This document shows, piece after piece, positions 33,153 to 44,284 of a stretch of DNA of 64,000 nucleotides. The stretch's first letter is position 1, and every line of letters starts with the position of its first letter. The position numbers and the translations under genes are program-made. This DNA comes from Rhizophagus clarus (taxonomy: Eukaryota; Glomeromycota; Glomeromycetes; Glomerales; Glomeraceae), in the NCBI GenBank assembly GCA_015698045.1, contig BLAL01000298.1, forward strand, positions 186,001-250,000, given 5' to 3'. The notes under the pieces are model-generated. The model saw only the letters and a program-made list of their open reading frames with translations, ran no database searches and was not told the DNA's origin.

Positions 33153-33781
33153 GGGTAGAGTGTATCTACGCCACAACATATATATGATTTTAGACTAAAA
33201 AATGTAGATCATCACGTGACCCAAAACGAGCAAAATTTATGATTTCTCGCAAACTACCATATGAATTTTGTTAAATACACATTTAAAAAGAGTATAAACA
33301 TGCGCTTCATTTATTTATTAAAGTGTTTAACCATTTGCTATTAGTCTTTTTGAATGTATTTAGACTTTTAAAATCAAATATGACTAATAATAAAAAAATA
33401 AAATGGTATTAATAAAAAATTTTATTTGAATAAGTAAATGCACAATGATTTTTTGACATAAATATTCTTTTTTATTATACTATTAACTTGTAAGGTTTCA
33501 TAAGTTTAAAGTTAATTTGAAGATATGTTCTCTAGGTGATTCGCAACTTACCATAGGAGATTCGCAACTTAATGGCGACTTCATAGTGTAATATTTCGTT
33601 ATAAGCCTTATTTGTATTATACTTTACTAAAGTTTATTTGAAAGACAGAAACTCTAGCTTTCTAAAGAATACTTTTAAACAGTTTTTCATAAAATATTGA
33701 GTGACTTTTCCTTGTAGCGAAGTAAAAAAAAAAATGATTTTTTTTTTAGCCATATGATCAGCCATGTCGATTCCTCTACCC
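33153..33781. mobile_element. TTAA-flanked TIR element (piggyBac-like or Kolobok-like)
   Basis: Ends GGGTAGAGTGTATCTACG and, in reverse complement, GGGTAGAGGAATCGACATGG, flanked by TTAA at 33,149-33,152 and 33,782-33,785. A TTAA target is used by piggyBac and Kolobok elements. 629 bp with no transposase, so non-autonomous. Internally GATTCGCAACTTA occurs twice near 33,540-33,570. Confidence 0.6.
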
Positions 33782-33785
33782 TTAA

Positions 33786-36178
33786 AATTTGCTCTTATTG
33801 ATTTTATTTTATAATTTTAACGATCTTTATTATAAGTAAGTGAGATTCTTTCTTGATGTATTTTTTTTTGCAATAAACATTTCAGGTTCATTTTTTTCAA
33901 ACTTTTCTAATAATTAAAACGTATTATTATCTGGATCATTAATTTTATTATAATTATTTTATTTAAAGTGCTAAATAGTATTTACTTTTCTAAAAATGTT
34001 TGTTGTAAAAATTCAGTAATTAAAAGATTTTAGATCATAAAGCTATTCATTCCAGGTGAATTATTATCATAAAACTTAATTTTATTCAATACAGATTTTG
34101 ATAAACTGCAATATAATGGAGCAAATACTGCTGTTATAATTAAGATTATGATTTTGGTGATTGAGTTCAAAAGTAATTATACAAGAATTTGAATCATATT
34201 TTAGCTAACAAATATTGATATAACATATACAACTAACTTGAAAAAATGTAGTATTATGCATTTTATTTGAATTATTACTCTTGGTATACTAGCATGATTA
34301 CATTTAAATACTTTTTTACTAATATCTTTATCAGCTTAATAATAAGTATTTTGTAATCTTTATACAAATCCTTTTATTTTAATATATGCATATAATACTT
34401 GGTCTAAATGCTCCTAAATTTTAAATCTATATTTAACTGCTAATTCTTCTGCTTGTTTTTTTTTAAATTTTCATTAATTTGAAGTTTCTGAAAAATTTTT
34501 TGTCATTTTTTTTTTAAAAATTACAGATTTAGACATCAAAGCTAAAGTGTTTTTCTTATTTAAATCTTCTTGATTATATTTTAACTCAAGATCATTAATA
34601 ATACTATTTATTTTAATAGATTTTAATAGTAATAATACATGTTATAAACAGTTCTTTATTTCATATTATTTTATCTTTTTTTTTAAGATATATATAATAT
34701 AATAAAAAATTGTGTATTATATGATGGGTAATACAATTATATTTACAATATCACATTATGAGATAAAAATTATCTTTAATTACCATCCAGTTTTTTCCAT
34801 AAAACTTATTATATTTGCTTGGTTTAGATTTTTTATTATATGAAATATTTTTCTTATTTTACTAGGAAACTAATTTCTTTAACAGTAATAACAAATGCTT
34901 TTTGACTTTTATAAGGAAATACATTCCTTTTAATCATATCTTTTTTTATATATGATTTTTCTCAAATTTTATTTTTAGATAGCTTTCACCCCCAACTTCA
35001 CATTTAACATCAATTTTTAAATGAACATAACTTCTCATTTTATTTGATATATCAAAATAATATTTTTATCTCTAATGATTATTAGTTTAATATAGAATCT
35101 AAATTAATAATCATTATTTTAGTAAAACTATTGTGATAAAAATTTTATTTTTTAAAATTTTATTTAAGCAGAGTTTCCCTTTATTCTTATTAGCTGCAAA
35201 CCTACAAGTCAAGGGTTTTTTCTCATTTTATAAAGTATATTTATACAAAATCTAAGAATTATTTCCTATCTAATCCTACCTTTCTTTTCTCACACTAAAC
35301 TATAATTATAAGAAATATAAGGAAATGTTTTCTTACTAAAATCTTTTTTTCTTTTTTTCAAATATAGTCGTTCATTTCTCTTAGCATTACATCATTTAGA
35401 AAAATCTGGAATGTTAAAGATATTTCATTACATTCTGAAATGATGATTTACAAACCAATCCCAAATTATTTACTAGTTTATATTCTGCTGATTATAATGT
35501 TTGACATTGCAAAACATTATATCATTCCCTTTTTTCTAACTATTTCTTTAACTAAATTGCTATAAGAAATTATTTTTGCTATATTTCTAATACTATTCTT
35601 TTTTAATTTAAATAAATAAAATAAAAGTCTAAACTAAGAATAAATTTAAATTAAAAATAAATCCTAAAATAATTTGTACTTTCATTTAGTTATATCATAT
35701 ATTTGTGTTTTCATTTGGTTAAGTGATGTAATTGAGTTTCTATCTGGTTATGTCATATGATTTGTATTACTTAACCTTTTTATCTATTTTTTTTTTTTTT
35801 GGTGTTGAAGCCATATCATTATTTATTAAGTAAAAATAGAATTACAATTTATAATTATTTCTAATTAGATATGAATACTCCCAGAACTTTTCTATCTATT
35901 ATATTACTATTTAATTAGTTTTGTTACTGTGATTTTTACACTACAACGTGACATAATATAAGGTGGCAAAAAATCAAATACCATTCAAGGTAACATTAAT
36001 AATTTTTCTTAAATTAATAAATTATATTTTATTTATTATTTTAATATTTAGTGATTGTAAAATGTTAAATTAAAATTTATTCAAATCCTTTTAATACTAC
36101 AAATTAAATAATAGTCATTATGAATTTCTAGGCATAATAGATGTCAAATTATTCAATAAAAAATTTGATTTTCTATAT
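33786..36178. other. 2.4 kb AT-rich stretch, possibly decayed repeats
   Basis: No intact gene. Around 34,780-34,950 the minus strand gives short protein-like stretches (for example NVFPYKSQKAFVITVKEIS) interrupted by many stops, which may be an old transposon relic. Poly-T tracts are frequent. Nothing can be assigned with confidence. Confidence 0.3.
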
Positions 36179-36180
36179 TA

Positions 36181-36555
36181 CCGTATTCTCCTGATTTTAA
36201 GTACCACCTGAATTTAAGCATCACCTGACTTTTGACCAAAATACTTGAAAAACAAAAATAAGCATCACCTCAGATTTTAATTTTTTTTTATTAAATTTCA
36301 TATTTTATTCAAAATAAACTTTATTTACAATTAATCAATTCAATTTCTCTTTCATCATGTATCATTGCAATTTCGCAATTATATAGAACACAATAAAAAA
36401 TTATTGGGATATACAGTATAAAAATTCTGATGTGTAAAAATGTGAAAAAAAAAGAATTTTAAGTAAAAAAAAATACTTCTGAATTTAGGCACCATGCTCA
36501 ACTTTAGCCAGAAATTTCCTTTAAAAATATGGTGCTTAAAATCGGAAAAATACAG
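36181..36555. mobile_element. pogo/Tigger-like MITE, TA-flanked
   Basis: Ends CCGTATTCTCCTGATTTTAA and, in reverse complement, CTGTATTTTTCCGATTTTAA, followed by G(T/C)ACCA, flanked by TA at 36,179-36,180 and 36,556-36,557. Internal AAGCATCACCT and AGGCACCAT echoes lie near both ends. 375 bp, non-autonomous. The C(A)GTAT start and TA target fit pogo-type Tc1/mariner elements; the assignment is by termini only. Confidence 0.65.
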
Positions 36556-36557
36556 TA

Positions 36558-37715
36558 CTTAATATTTATTATATCTAGATGCATATGATTACTACTATTT
36601 GATTTATCTTATCAAAAGAAATAGTAAATAACTAAGTATATTTTTTAAATTTATAATAATATATTATAATATATATTTGATATTTATATACATATTAAAT
36701 ATTAAATAAACTTATTTTTAACTGATATGATACTGAAAATTTATACTTGACAATAAAATTAGAAGTACTTATAAATTTTTTAGTACTTTAAAAAATTAAG
36801 TTTTAAAAAAAATAAATAAACTGGTAATTTTATTTTTCAAAATAAATACTATTAAATTACTAGTCAGATTTTCAAAAAAACATCTATATAAAAAGTTATA
36901 AGTATTTAAAATTAAATGATTTTTATATGATCATTTTATTTTTGAAATAAAAAAAAATCATATAAGTGTAATTTTGATTTTATAAGAAAACAAAATAATC
37001 AAATACAAGTAAGAATATTTTTTTTAAAAAAAAAATTGGATTTAAAAATAGAAAAATAACAGATTGAATCCAAATTTTTAGATTGATTTTAATATATATT
37101 TTAGTTTGAATTATAAAAATTAATAATAAAATTACATTTATTTATCATTTACATGATAGATAAAAAATTTAAAACAAATTCCAAATATTGTTAAATACTA
37201 TAGACTTTTAGCATCATATTTATTTGTTATATTATAATTTTAAATTTTTTTTAATAAAAATCATAACTTGAATTTTAATAAATTGAATTAATTTTAGATA
37301 TAATAATTAAAGTTTAAGCAAATTATATTGATTTTTAAAAAAGCAAAAAATGTTTAAATTTAAGAAAATTTTTATAAATTCTATATGATTATATATAATA
37401 TCTAGAATTCTAAAAACATATATTATTATATTATTTTAATAATCATTTTTATATACTAAAAAATCAGAAAAATTATAAACCTAAAATTAAAATATAAAAT
37501 ATAATTAATGTTTAGTATTTAATAAACCTTTTTTTTAAAAAAAGTTTAATCATATTAATTTATTATCCAGTATTAACCATCGAAAGATAATCAAAAGTTT
37601 ATCAAAATTATTATGATAAAATGTATTTAATAATAGTAAAATTATATTTTTAACTTTAATATATAAAGAATAATTATTAAAATTCTTTAAATTACAAAAT
37701 ATTAATAATTTTTTA
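36558..37715. other. AT-rich stretch, no gene seen
   Basis: Extremely AT-rich, with no open frame above chance and no repeat structure recognised. Confidence 0.35.
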
Positions 37716-38003
37716 TTTATTAAAAATAGAGATATAAAATACTACCATTTAATACATCTTATTATGACAATTCCAATAAGCTTTTATTTAACTTTCTATA
37801 TTTAATAAGTATACTATTTTGACTTTTATATTATTTTTAAAAATTTAATATACTTAATAGTTTTTTTTTTTGATTTTACATATAGAAAAATCAAAATGGT
37901 ACACCATCTATTGAATATAAAAAGTTAAATAAAAGCTTATTTGAATTATCATGATAAGATGTATTGAATGGTGATATTTTTATGTCTCTATTTTTAATAT
38001 ATA
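37716..38003. repeat. Fold-back element, ~110-bp inverted arms
   Basis: The left arm (TTAAAAATAGAGATATAAAA at about 37,718, AATACATCTTATTATGA, AATAAGCTTTTATTTAACTT) pairs with the right arm in reverse complement (TTAAAAATAGAGACATAAAA, AATACATCTTATCATGA, AATAAGCTTTTATTTAACTT). The centre, near 37,860, contains poly-T. No target duplication was resolved. Likely a MITE. Confidence 0.75.
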
Positions 38004-38195
38004 AATTTATATTCATCAGAATAATTAGTCAAAAGGTATGCTATTTTTTTTTCCAATCATGATTTATGAGAAGACATTACATATTGTTTTTTTAATTTTG
38101 ATCTAATATTATTTGTAATTCTGATTAAACTAGATAAATTGCCATGTCTTAAGGAAATTAAATAACAATTAAACTTCTTAATTCGTATAGTTTTT

Positions 38196-38489
38196 TTGGA
38201 ACTGATAATAAAAAGAATTAACTCTTTTTTTTTTCCAGTAGAACAAAAGTTTGATTTTCTAGATCACTTCCTTTTTGGAAAAGAGTTAATTGATATCATA
38301 AATCAAATTTTCCGAAAGTTCAAACATAACTTATACACGGTTAAAGAAATATCACAAGAACTAATACTCATATTGATCGTACTTGACAATGGGAAGCAAT
38401 TTTTCTTGTTTGAACTGGTTACTGTATTTAAGCGGAAATTCTATTTATGGGATAAAGTAAAAGCTTTAAACAAACGTGCGCTCTCATAA
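38196..38489 (+). CDS. Hypothetical 97-residue ORF
   Basis: The frame is rich in L, I, K and F but includes protein-like stretches such as LDHFLFGKELIDIINQIFRKF. No family recognised, no intron signals, no clear partner. It could be a relic of a transposon gene or chance. It stands alone in AT-rich DNA about 400 bp downstream of the converging minus-strand gene that ends at 38,899. Confidence 0.2.
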   Translation: MELIIKRINSFFFPVEQKFDFLDHFLFGKELIDIINQIFRKFKHNLYTVKEISQELILILIVLDNGKQFFLFELVTVFKRKFYLWDKVKALNKRALS

Positions 38490-38898
38490 CATAAATATTT
38501 TTATTTAATAGATCGCTGATTTTTCTTTTTCCGAAAATATATTGTAATCATGTACAGCTTAACTTCATTAAATTCGGGTTAATACGGACTTGGTCTCGAA
38601 AAAAAAAAAATGGTAATATTCATTAACCGTTATTTGTTAAATAAACCAATAAGATTTAACAATATCATTTATTTCTTTGATAAAAAAATGAATAATATAT
38701 CAATATTTAAATAAAAAATAATTCTGATATTTCATAAACCAAATATATGTAATTTGAATAATAGATTTTATAATGATTACAAATAGAAATGTAAATGCGA
38801 AATAATTACCTGAAACATATCAAAGATCTCGTATTTCTCAAGAAAGATCTCATTGCAGGTAGGCATTCAGATCGCATTAAATTATATTTGCCAGCAAA
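38490..38898. other. Spacer, probable 3-prime region of the next gene
   Basis: AT-rich DNA downstream (minus strand) of the uncharacterised acidic-protein gene. No coding signal. Confidence 0.3.
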
Positions 38899-39817
38899 TT
38901 ACAATTCCATCACATCATCACCGTATTCGTCATTATCACCTAAGTATCCTTCATTATTTCTGTGAATTCCACACCCCAAATTCGCGTCAAAATCCACATC
39001 CATTTCGATAGCAGGAGATGTTGGATATTCAGGAATTGGCGAAAGTTTACCGTTTTCCATTATATCACTAATTCGTCGCTCATGCATGATCTCTTTAATC
39101 TTCCGTGATTTGTTTCCCTAAAGATTATAATGTTTTCCCATAAATTTAAAAGATTTTTTTTTCTTTCAAAAATAAATAAATAAATTATTACTTGTGTAAA
39201 TGATTCTTGAGGCAGCCAAGGAGGTCGTTGATATAAAACCAATGCCCGTACTGGATTTTCCCTGCATGATAATTTTTTATTTATTTAGCAAACAGTGCCA
39301 AATTCAATTTTATGTAGATACATATTCTCAACACATTATCCATTAAAAAATGCGCACGTCCTCGGAGCCAAAAATTCATTTGGTATCTTCTTTATCGTTT
39401 TTTGAATCTCACGTGGGATCTCAAGAAAAGGATTGTTTTCATCACTTTGGTCTGAATCTGTTTCTGCGTCAAGATCAGTAACCATGACCACATGTTTTCG
39501 TCTTGTAGGAGAAATCGGTGGCAAGTCTTGATTATTTTCTAGATCCATTATATAATTTTCATTTTGTTCATTTGATAAACCTTTTTTGCATAAAAGAAAG
39601 AGAGAAAACATATTAAGTAAAAATAACTTAATATTCAAAGTAAAAAAAAAAAACTGAAACCTTTACTTTCATTTCCATATAAAGATAAAGCAGTCAATTC
39701 AGAGGACAAGAACTCCGAGACATAACGTCTCTTAGCCCGATCTGTCCCCAACTGATCTAAATCTATATCAATAGGGTGTTCCCGTTTTCTAGGTGTAAAT
39801 TTAAATTCTGGATCCAT
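38899..39817 (-). CDS. Uncharacterised acidic protein, four exons
   Basis: Exons (minus): 39,667-39,817, 39,358-39,580, 39,192-39,261 and 38,899-39,117. Together they give 170 codons plus TAA with phases consistent at every junction. Donors are GTAAAG, GTGCGC and GTAATA; acceptors AAAAAG, ATGCAG and CTTTAG. The N-terminus MDPEFKFTPRKREHPIDIDL is basic then acidic. The middle is a disordered acidic stretch (TDLDAETDSDQSDENNPF). The most protein-like core is TENPVRALVLYQRPPWLPQ followed by a basic helix NKSRKIKEIMHERRI. The C-terminus is acidic (DNDEYGDDVMEL). No domain is recognised. Composition suggests a small nuclear, partner-binding protein, but that is speculation. The GTGCGC donor is the weakest point of the model. 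Confidence 0.7.
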
Positions 39818-39993
39818 TTACAAGGCTGTGAAAAAAAAAACAATTAGTTCTAAAAAAGTTGTACGAATATTATGAATGTTATAAGTAATTTGACGTGTTT
39901 TTGTGTTTACTGCGCATTGATTTTCCGAAAATCTCAATTATTGTTTATTTTAATTGCCATATGATGTTAATCAATAGCCCTGTTCAATTCTAG
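39818..39993. other. Upstream region and duplicated TIR fragment
   Basis: About 160 bp upstream of the acidic-protein ATG. The last 18 bp (39,976-39,993) are an extra copy of the Harbinger terminus AGCCCTGTTCAATTCTAG, directly repeated by the real element start at 39,994. Confidence 0.6.
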
Positions 39994-40076
39994 AGCCCTG
40001 TTCAATTCTAGATCGGATCGGATTGACCGAAAAAATGTATAACCAATCAGATTGTAGTTACAATTGAGCACAATTT

Positions 40077-41423
40077 TTGATTGATCGGATCGGTTATACT
40101 ATGTATAATAATTATGATTTGCTTTCGCAACTCTTCATTTCCTTTACATTCCTTTTCTTTTACATGCCATTTCTTTTACACGCGTCATTTCTTTTACGCG
40201 TCGTTCATTTCTTTTACATAACATTCCTTTTACATTACAATATGAATATTAAAGAAAGAACTTATAATGTACTGTGGTTACAAATGTTTTTGGAAGAGGA
40301 ACAAGAAGAAGAAGAAGGAACTTCAAGTGAAGAAGAAGATAATAATATTTTACAAGCTGCTTTGATAAGACGATTGAATGCACGTTATTTAAGACCAAGA
40401 TTATATAATGTAGTAAAATCAAAAGACTGGTGGCAAAATGTTCTTCCCTTTTATGATTCTGTTCGATTTAAAAGAATTTTGAGAATGCTTCCACATCATT
40501 TTCAACAATTAACTAATTTTATACGATCACATCCAGTATTTTCATCACAAGGAAGTAAACCTCAAGCTTGTGTTGAATTACAGTTAGCTGTATTTCTCTT
40601 CCGACTTGGATCCACTGGAAGTTTGTTTGAGGTTTGCTCAAGATTTGGAATAGGAGAAGGAACGGTAATTCTCTATACTAAACGAGTTATTCAAGCTATT
40701 ATATCAAAGAAAAAAAATTTTGTTAAATGGCCTACATCAGAGGAGCGTCAAAGAGTTCATGAAGGATTTGAAAGTTTAGGAGGACTTAAGAATGTAATTG
40801 GAGCAGTTGATGGAACCTATATTCCTATGAGAAATGCTCCAAGTAAAGATCCAGAAGTTTACTTTACCAGAAAAAAACGTTATGCTATTCACTGTCAGGG
40901 TATTGTAAATGACAAAGGTATTTTTACTAATTTTGATATAGGCTGGCCAGGCTCAGTACATGATGCTCGAGTGTTCAGAAATTCTTCTTTTTATAAAAAT
41001 TATTCTCATCTTATCCAAGGTGATGATTATCTTTTAGGTGATTCAGCCTACCCTATTTCTCCTTTTTTAATTCCACCTTTCAAGGACCCAAGTACTCGAA
41101 AATATAAAGAATTTAACAGATTTCATTCACATCACAGAGTTGTAGTAGAAAATGCCTTTGGAAGACTAAAGGCAAGATTTAGGATGTTAAGGGATCTTGA
41201 CATAAAAACAGTTAAAATGGGAGTTTTATTCACATGTTGTGCTATAATTTTGCATAACTTTTTAGAAATAAATATGGATATTTGGGAAACTAACTTTAAT
41301 GATGGTACAGATGATACAGAAGAAGGTGATGATAATGATGATGATAATTATATGTCAGATGATGTATTAAGAAGAACTGGGCAGGCTAAAAGAAACTTAA
41401 TCTTTCATCAACATTTTTCATAA
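40077..41423 (+). CDS. PIF/Harbinger DDE transposase (HARBI1-like), left copy
   Basis: The frame is open from codon 1 at 40,077, but the likely start is Met56 (40,242, MNIKERTYNVLW), since the preceding residues translate a repeat of CATTTCTTTTACA motifs. An acidic E-rich segment follows (about 68-88). Then comes the DDE_Tnp_4 catalytic region: VIGAVDGTYIPM (first Asp), FDIGWPGSVHDARVF, YLLGDSAYPISPFLIPP (second Asp) and VVVENAFGRLKARFRML (Glu). An acidic C-terminus precedes GQAKRNLIFHQHFS. The enzyme cuts and rejoins transposon ends, working with the Myb/SANT-like protein encoded convergently at 41,759-42,706. The gene is intact and intronless as read, so the element may be active. Confidence 0.92.
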   Translation: MIDRIGYTMYNNYDLLSQLFISFTFLFFYMPFLLHASFLLRVVHFFYITFLLHYNMNIKERTYNVLWLQMFLEEEQEEEEGTSSEEEDNNILQAALIRRLNARYLRPRLYNVVKSKDWWQNVLPFYDSVRFKRILRMLPHHFQQLTNFIRSHPVFSSQGSKPQACVELQLAVFLFRLGSTGSLFEVCSRFGIGEGTVILYTKRVIQAIISKKKNFVKWPTSEERQRVHEGFESLGGLKNVIGAVDGTYIPMRNAPSKDPEVYFTRKKRYAIHCQGIVNDKGIFTNFDIGWPGSVHDARVFRNSSFYKNYSHLIQGDDYLLGDSAYPISPFLIPPFKDPSTRKYKEFNRFHSHHRVVVENAFGRLKARFRMLRDLDIKTVKMGVLFTCCAIILHNFLEINMDIWETNFNDGTDDTEEGDDNDDDNYMSDDVLRRTGQAKRNLIFHQHFS

Positions 41424-41758
41424 TAGTATATTTTAGATATATTTTCATCAAATATATAAATATAATATATTGAAATAAAACATCTAATTAATAAACATGT
41501 TAAAAGTAAAATATTGAAATTAATTATCAACTGTATTTTTTAAATTAATAAGGATCAAATTAATATTACTTTAGGAATTGTTAAATTTTTATTATTTTAA
41601 ATTTTAGAAGAATGTTTTATTATTTACAAATCACAATATTTATTATTAAAACGTGATTATTACTATTATATTATTATTACTAAAATGTGATTATTACTAT
41701 TATATTACTATTACTATTACTATTATTATTATTAGCTATTGCTAACACTAAATTGCAA
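41424..41758. other. Intergenic 3-prime region, left Harbinger copy
   Basis: About 335 bp between two convergent genes. AT-rich with an imperfect (TATTAC)n / (TTATTATTA)n microsatellite at 41,660-41,745. No other feature. Mirrored at 43,950-44,284. Confidence 0.5.
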
Positions 41759-42706
41759 TTATTCTGAAGATGGTTTATATTGCAACATCCTTAATTCCAA
41801 TTCTTTCATTCTTAGCTGATATTCCATGCGTGATTGCTCCATATCAAACTCCATTTTCTTTTGTAATGTTTGAGCTTTGATTCGCTCAACTTCAAGTTCC
41901 TCTCTTTTAAAAGTTGCTTCTGCTTCTCGAATTTCCTTTTCAACTAGTTGGCGCTTTTCAAAGTGTTCATTCTCAGAAGCAAGTCGTTTCTCCCAAATAA
42001 TTTGTCTTGTATTACTTATGGAAATCATAGCCTCAGCTAATGGATCCTGTGAAAGAGATTTTCTTTTTTTGTTAGTAATTTGAATATCTTTTTTTTCGGG
42101 CACTTCTTCCTTAATTTCTGTTTCTTTTTCTCTAAACAATTGAGCATCATCAGAAAATCCATCTACTAGACATGGTGGATTCTGATTTTCACGTGTTCCA
42201 AACAAAGCATCAAGTCTTTCAAACCATTTCCATTTTGCTTGTGCCTCTCTTCCTGTTTGGCTCTCTTTCTCTTTAATTTCATTATACTTAGTCACAAGAC
42301 GAGACAACTTATTCTTAATCTGCTCCCATAATTTTCCTGGAAAAACTTTAGTGACAACCGTTTTTGCAAAGTTTGACTTATTTTTTTTATAGATGTCAAA
42401 ATTATCTTCAAGAAAACTTAACAATAATCCCGTACTTGTGTCATCCCAACCTGTCTCTTCCTCAACAGAACCTACTTTTTCTGCTTTTTGACCATTCTTC
42501 TTTTTAGAGATTTTTGTAGTAGTTACAGCTGTTAAAGTATCAGTAGTAGGTGCTGTTACTTCTTGGACTTCTAGTGGAGTAAAGGACACTACAGCTATAA
42601 CATCGGAATCCTGTACAAGTTCTTGTGGTTTGGGGGCAATGGGGCGAAAGGTAGATTTTTGGTTAGTTAGGTTAGACATGGTAAAGATAACGTAATAACT
42701 TAGCAA
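41759..42706 (-). CDS. Myb/SANT-like (trihelix) Harbinger accessory protein, left copy
   Basis: 315 codons. The better start is Met10 (42,679, MSNLTNQKSTF), since the preceding residues lie in the TIR-proximal leader. Residues about 90-170 form a trihelix/Myb-SANT DNA-binding domain with TGWDDTSTGLLLSFLEDNFD and PGKLWEQIKNKLSRLVTKYN. After a basic KKRK patch (about 213), the C-terminus (about 235-310) is a long charged coiled coil (VEKEIREAEATFKREELEVE). In PIF/Harbinger transposons such a protein partners the transposase, helping nuclear import and binding to the transposon ends. Intact, transcribed towards the transposase gene. Confidence 0.88.
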   Translation of the reverse strand: MLSYYVIFTMSNLTNQKSTFRPIAPKPQELVQDSDVIAVVSFTPLEVQEVTAPTTDTLTAVTTTKISKKKNGQKAEKVGSVEEETGWDDTSTGLLLSFLEDNFDIYKKNKSNFAKTVVTKVFPGKLWEQIKNKLSRLVTKYNEIKEKESQTGREAQAKWKWFERLDALFGTRENQNPPCLVDGFSDDAQLFREKETEIKEEVPEKKDIQITNKKRKSLSQDPLAEAMISISNTRQIIWEKRLASENEHFEKRQLVEKEIREAEATFKREELEVERIKAQTLQKKMEFDMEQSRMEYQLRMKELELRMLQYKPSSE

Positions 42707-43001
42707 AAAACGCGTAAACGTGTCGTCTATTTAAAAAATCGATCTAGGTGAACACCAATTTTTGTAGATCGGCTTGACTGACCGCTGACCGCATCAGTAA
42801 CCAATTATTTAAGGGTACAAATTTGCGATCAATCCGGTCAGATCTAAGCCCTGTTCAATTCTAGATCTGACCGGATTGATCGCAAATTTGTACCCTTAAA
42901 TAATTGGTTACTGATGCGGTCAGCGGTCAGTCAAGCCGATCTACAAAAATTGGTGTTCACCTAGATCGATTTTTTAAATAGACGACACGTTTACGCGTTT
43001 T

Positions 43002-43949
43002 TTGCTAAGTTATTACGTTATCTTTACCATGTCTAACCTAACTAACCAAAAATCTACCTTTCGCCCCATTGCCCCCAAACCACAAGAACTTGTACAGGAT
43101 TCCGATGTTATAGCTGTAGTGTCCTTTACTCCACTAGAAGTCCAAGAAGTAACAGCACCTACTACTGATACTTTAACAGCTGTAACTACTACAAAAATCT
43201 CTAAAAAGAAGAATGGTCAAAAAGCAGAAAAAGTAGGTTCTGTTGAGGAAGAGACAGGTTGGGATGACACAAGTACGGGATTATTGTTAAGTTTTCTTGA
43301 AGATAATTTTGACATCTATAAAAAAAATAAGTCAAACTTTGCAAAAACGGTTGTCACTAAAGTTTTTCCAGGAAAATTATGGGAGCAGATTAAGAATAAG
43401 TTGTCTCGTCTTGTGACTAAGTATAATGAAATTAAAGAGAAAGAGAGCCAAACAGGAAGAGAGGCACAAGCAAAATGGAAATGGTTTGAAAGACTTGATG
43501 CTTTGTTTGGAACACGTGAAAATCAGAATCCACCATGTCTAGTAGATGGATTTTCTGATGATGCTCAATTGTTTAGAGAAAAAGAAACAGAAATTAAGGA
43601 AGAAGTGCCCGAAAAAAAAGATATTCAAATTACTAACAAAAAAAGAAAATCTCTTTCACAGGATCCATTAGCTGAGGCTATGATTTCCATAAGTAATACA
43701 AGACAAATTATTTGGGAGAAACGACTTGCTTCTGAGAATGAACACTTTGAAAAGCGCCAACTAGTTGAAAAGGAAATTCGAGAAGCAGAAGCAACTTTTA
43801 AAAGAGAGGAACTTGAAGTTGAGCGAATCAAAGCTCAAACATTACAAAAGAAAATGGAGTTTGATATGGAGCAATCACGCATGGAATATCAGCTAAGAAT
43901 GAAAGAATTGGAATTAAGGATGTTGCAATATAAACCATCTTCAGAATAA
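43002..43949 (+). CDS. Myb/SANT-like Harbinger accessory protein, right copy
   Basis: Translation identical to the protein encoded at 41,759-42,706 (likely start at Met10, 43,029). It is the mirror-image gene of the palindrome. The same trihelix domain, KKRK patch and C-terminal coiled coil are present, with no substitution. Only 295 bp separate the two start codons of these divergently transcribed copies, and that interval is itself palindromic, so both would share one promoter region. Confidence 0.88.
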   Translation: MLSYYVIFTMSNLTNQKSTFRPIAPKPQELVQDSDVIAVVSFTPLEVQEVTAPTTDTLTAVTTTKISKKKNGQKAEKVGSVEEETGWDDTSTGLLLSFLEDNFDIYKKNKSNFAKTVVTKVFPGKLWEQIKNKLSRLVTKYNEIKEKESQTGREAQAKWKWFERLDALFGTRENQNPPCLVDGFSDDAQLFREKETEIKEEVPEKKDIQITNKKRKSLSQDPLAEAMISISNTRQIIWEKRLASENEHFEKRQLVEKEIREAEATFKREELEVERIKAQTLQKKMEFDMEQSRMEYQLRMKELELRMLQYKPSSE

Positions 43950-44284
43950 TTGCAATTTAGTGTTAGCAATAGCTAATAATAATAATAGTAATAGTAATAG
44001 TAATATAATAGTAATAATCACATTTTAGTAATAATAATATAATAGTAATAATCACGTTTTAATAATAAATATTGTGATTTGTAAATAATAAAACATTCTT
44101 CTAAAATTTAAAATAATAAAAATTTAACAATTCCTAAAGTAATATTAATTTGATCCTTATTAATTTAAAAAATACAGTTGATAATTAATTTCAATATTTT
44201 ACTTTTAACATGTTTATTAATTAGATGTTTTATTTCAATATATTATATTTATATATTTGATGAAAATATATCTAAAATATACTA
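43950..44284. other. Intergenic 3-prime region, right Harbinger copy
   Basis: Mirror image of 41,424-41,758: (TAATAGTAATAG)n microsatellite and AT-rich DNA between convergent genes. Confidence 0.5.

Noticed and set aside
41877..42083. 68-residue frame antisense to the Myb/SANT-like gene (and its mirror at 43,625-43,831)
   Set aside because: Antisense shadow of the coiled-coil codons.
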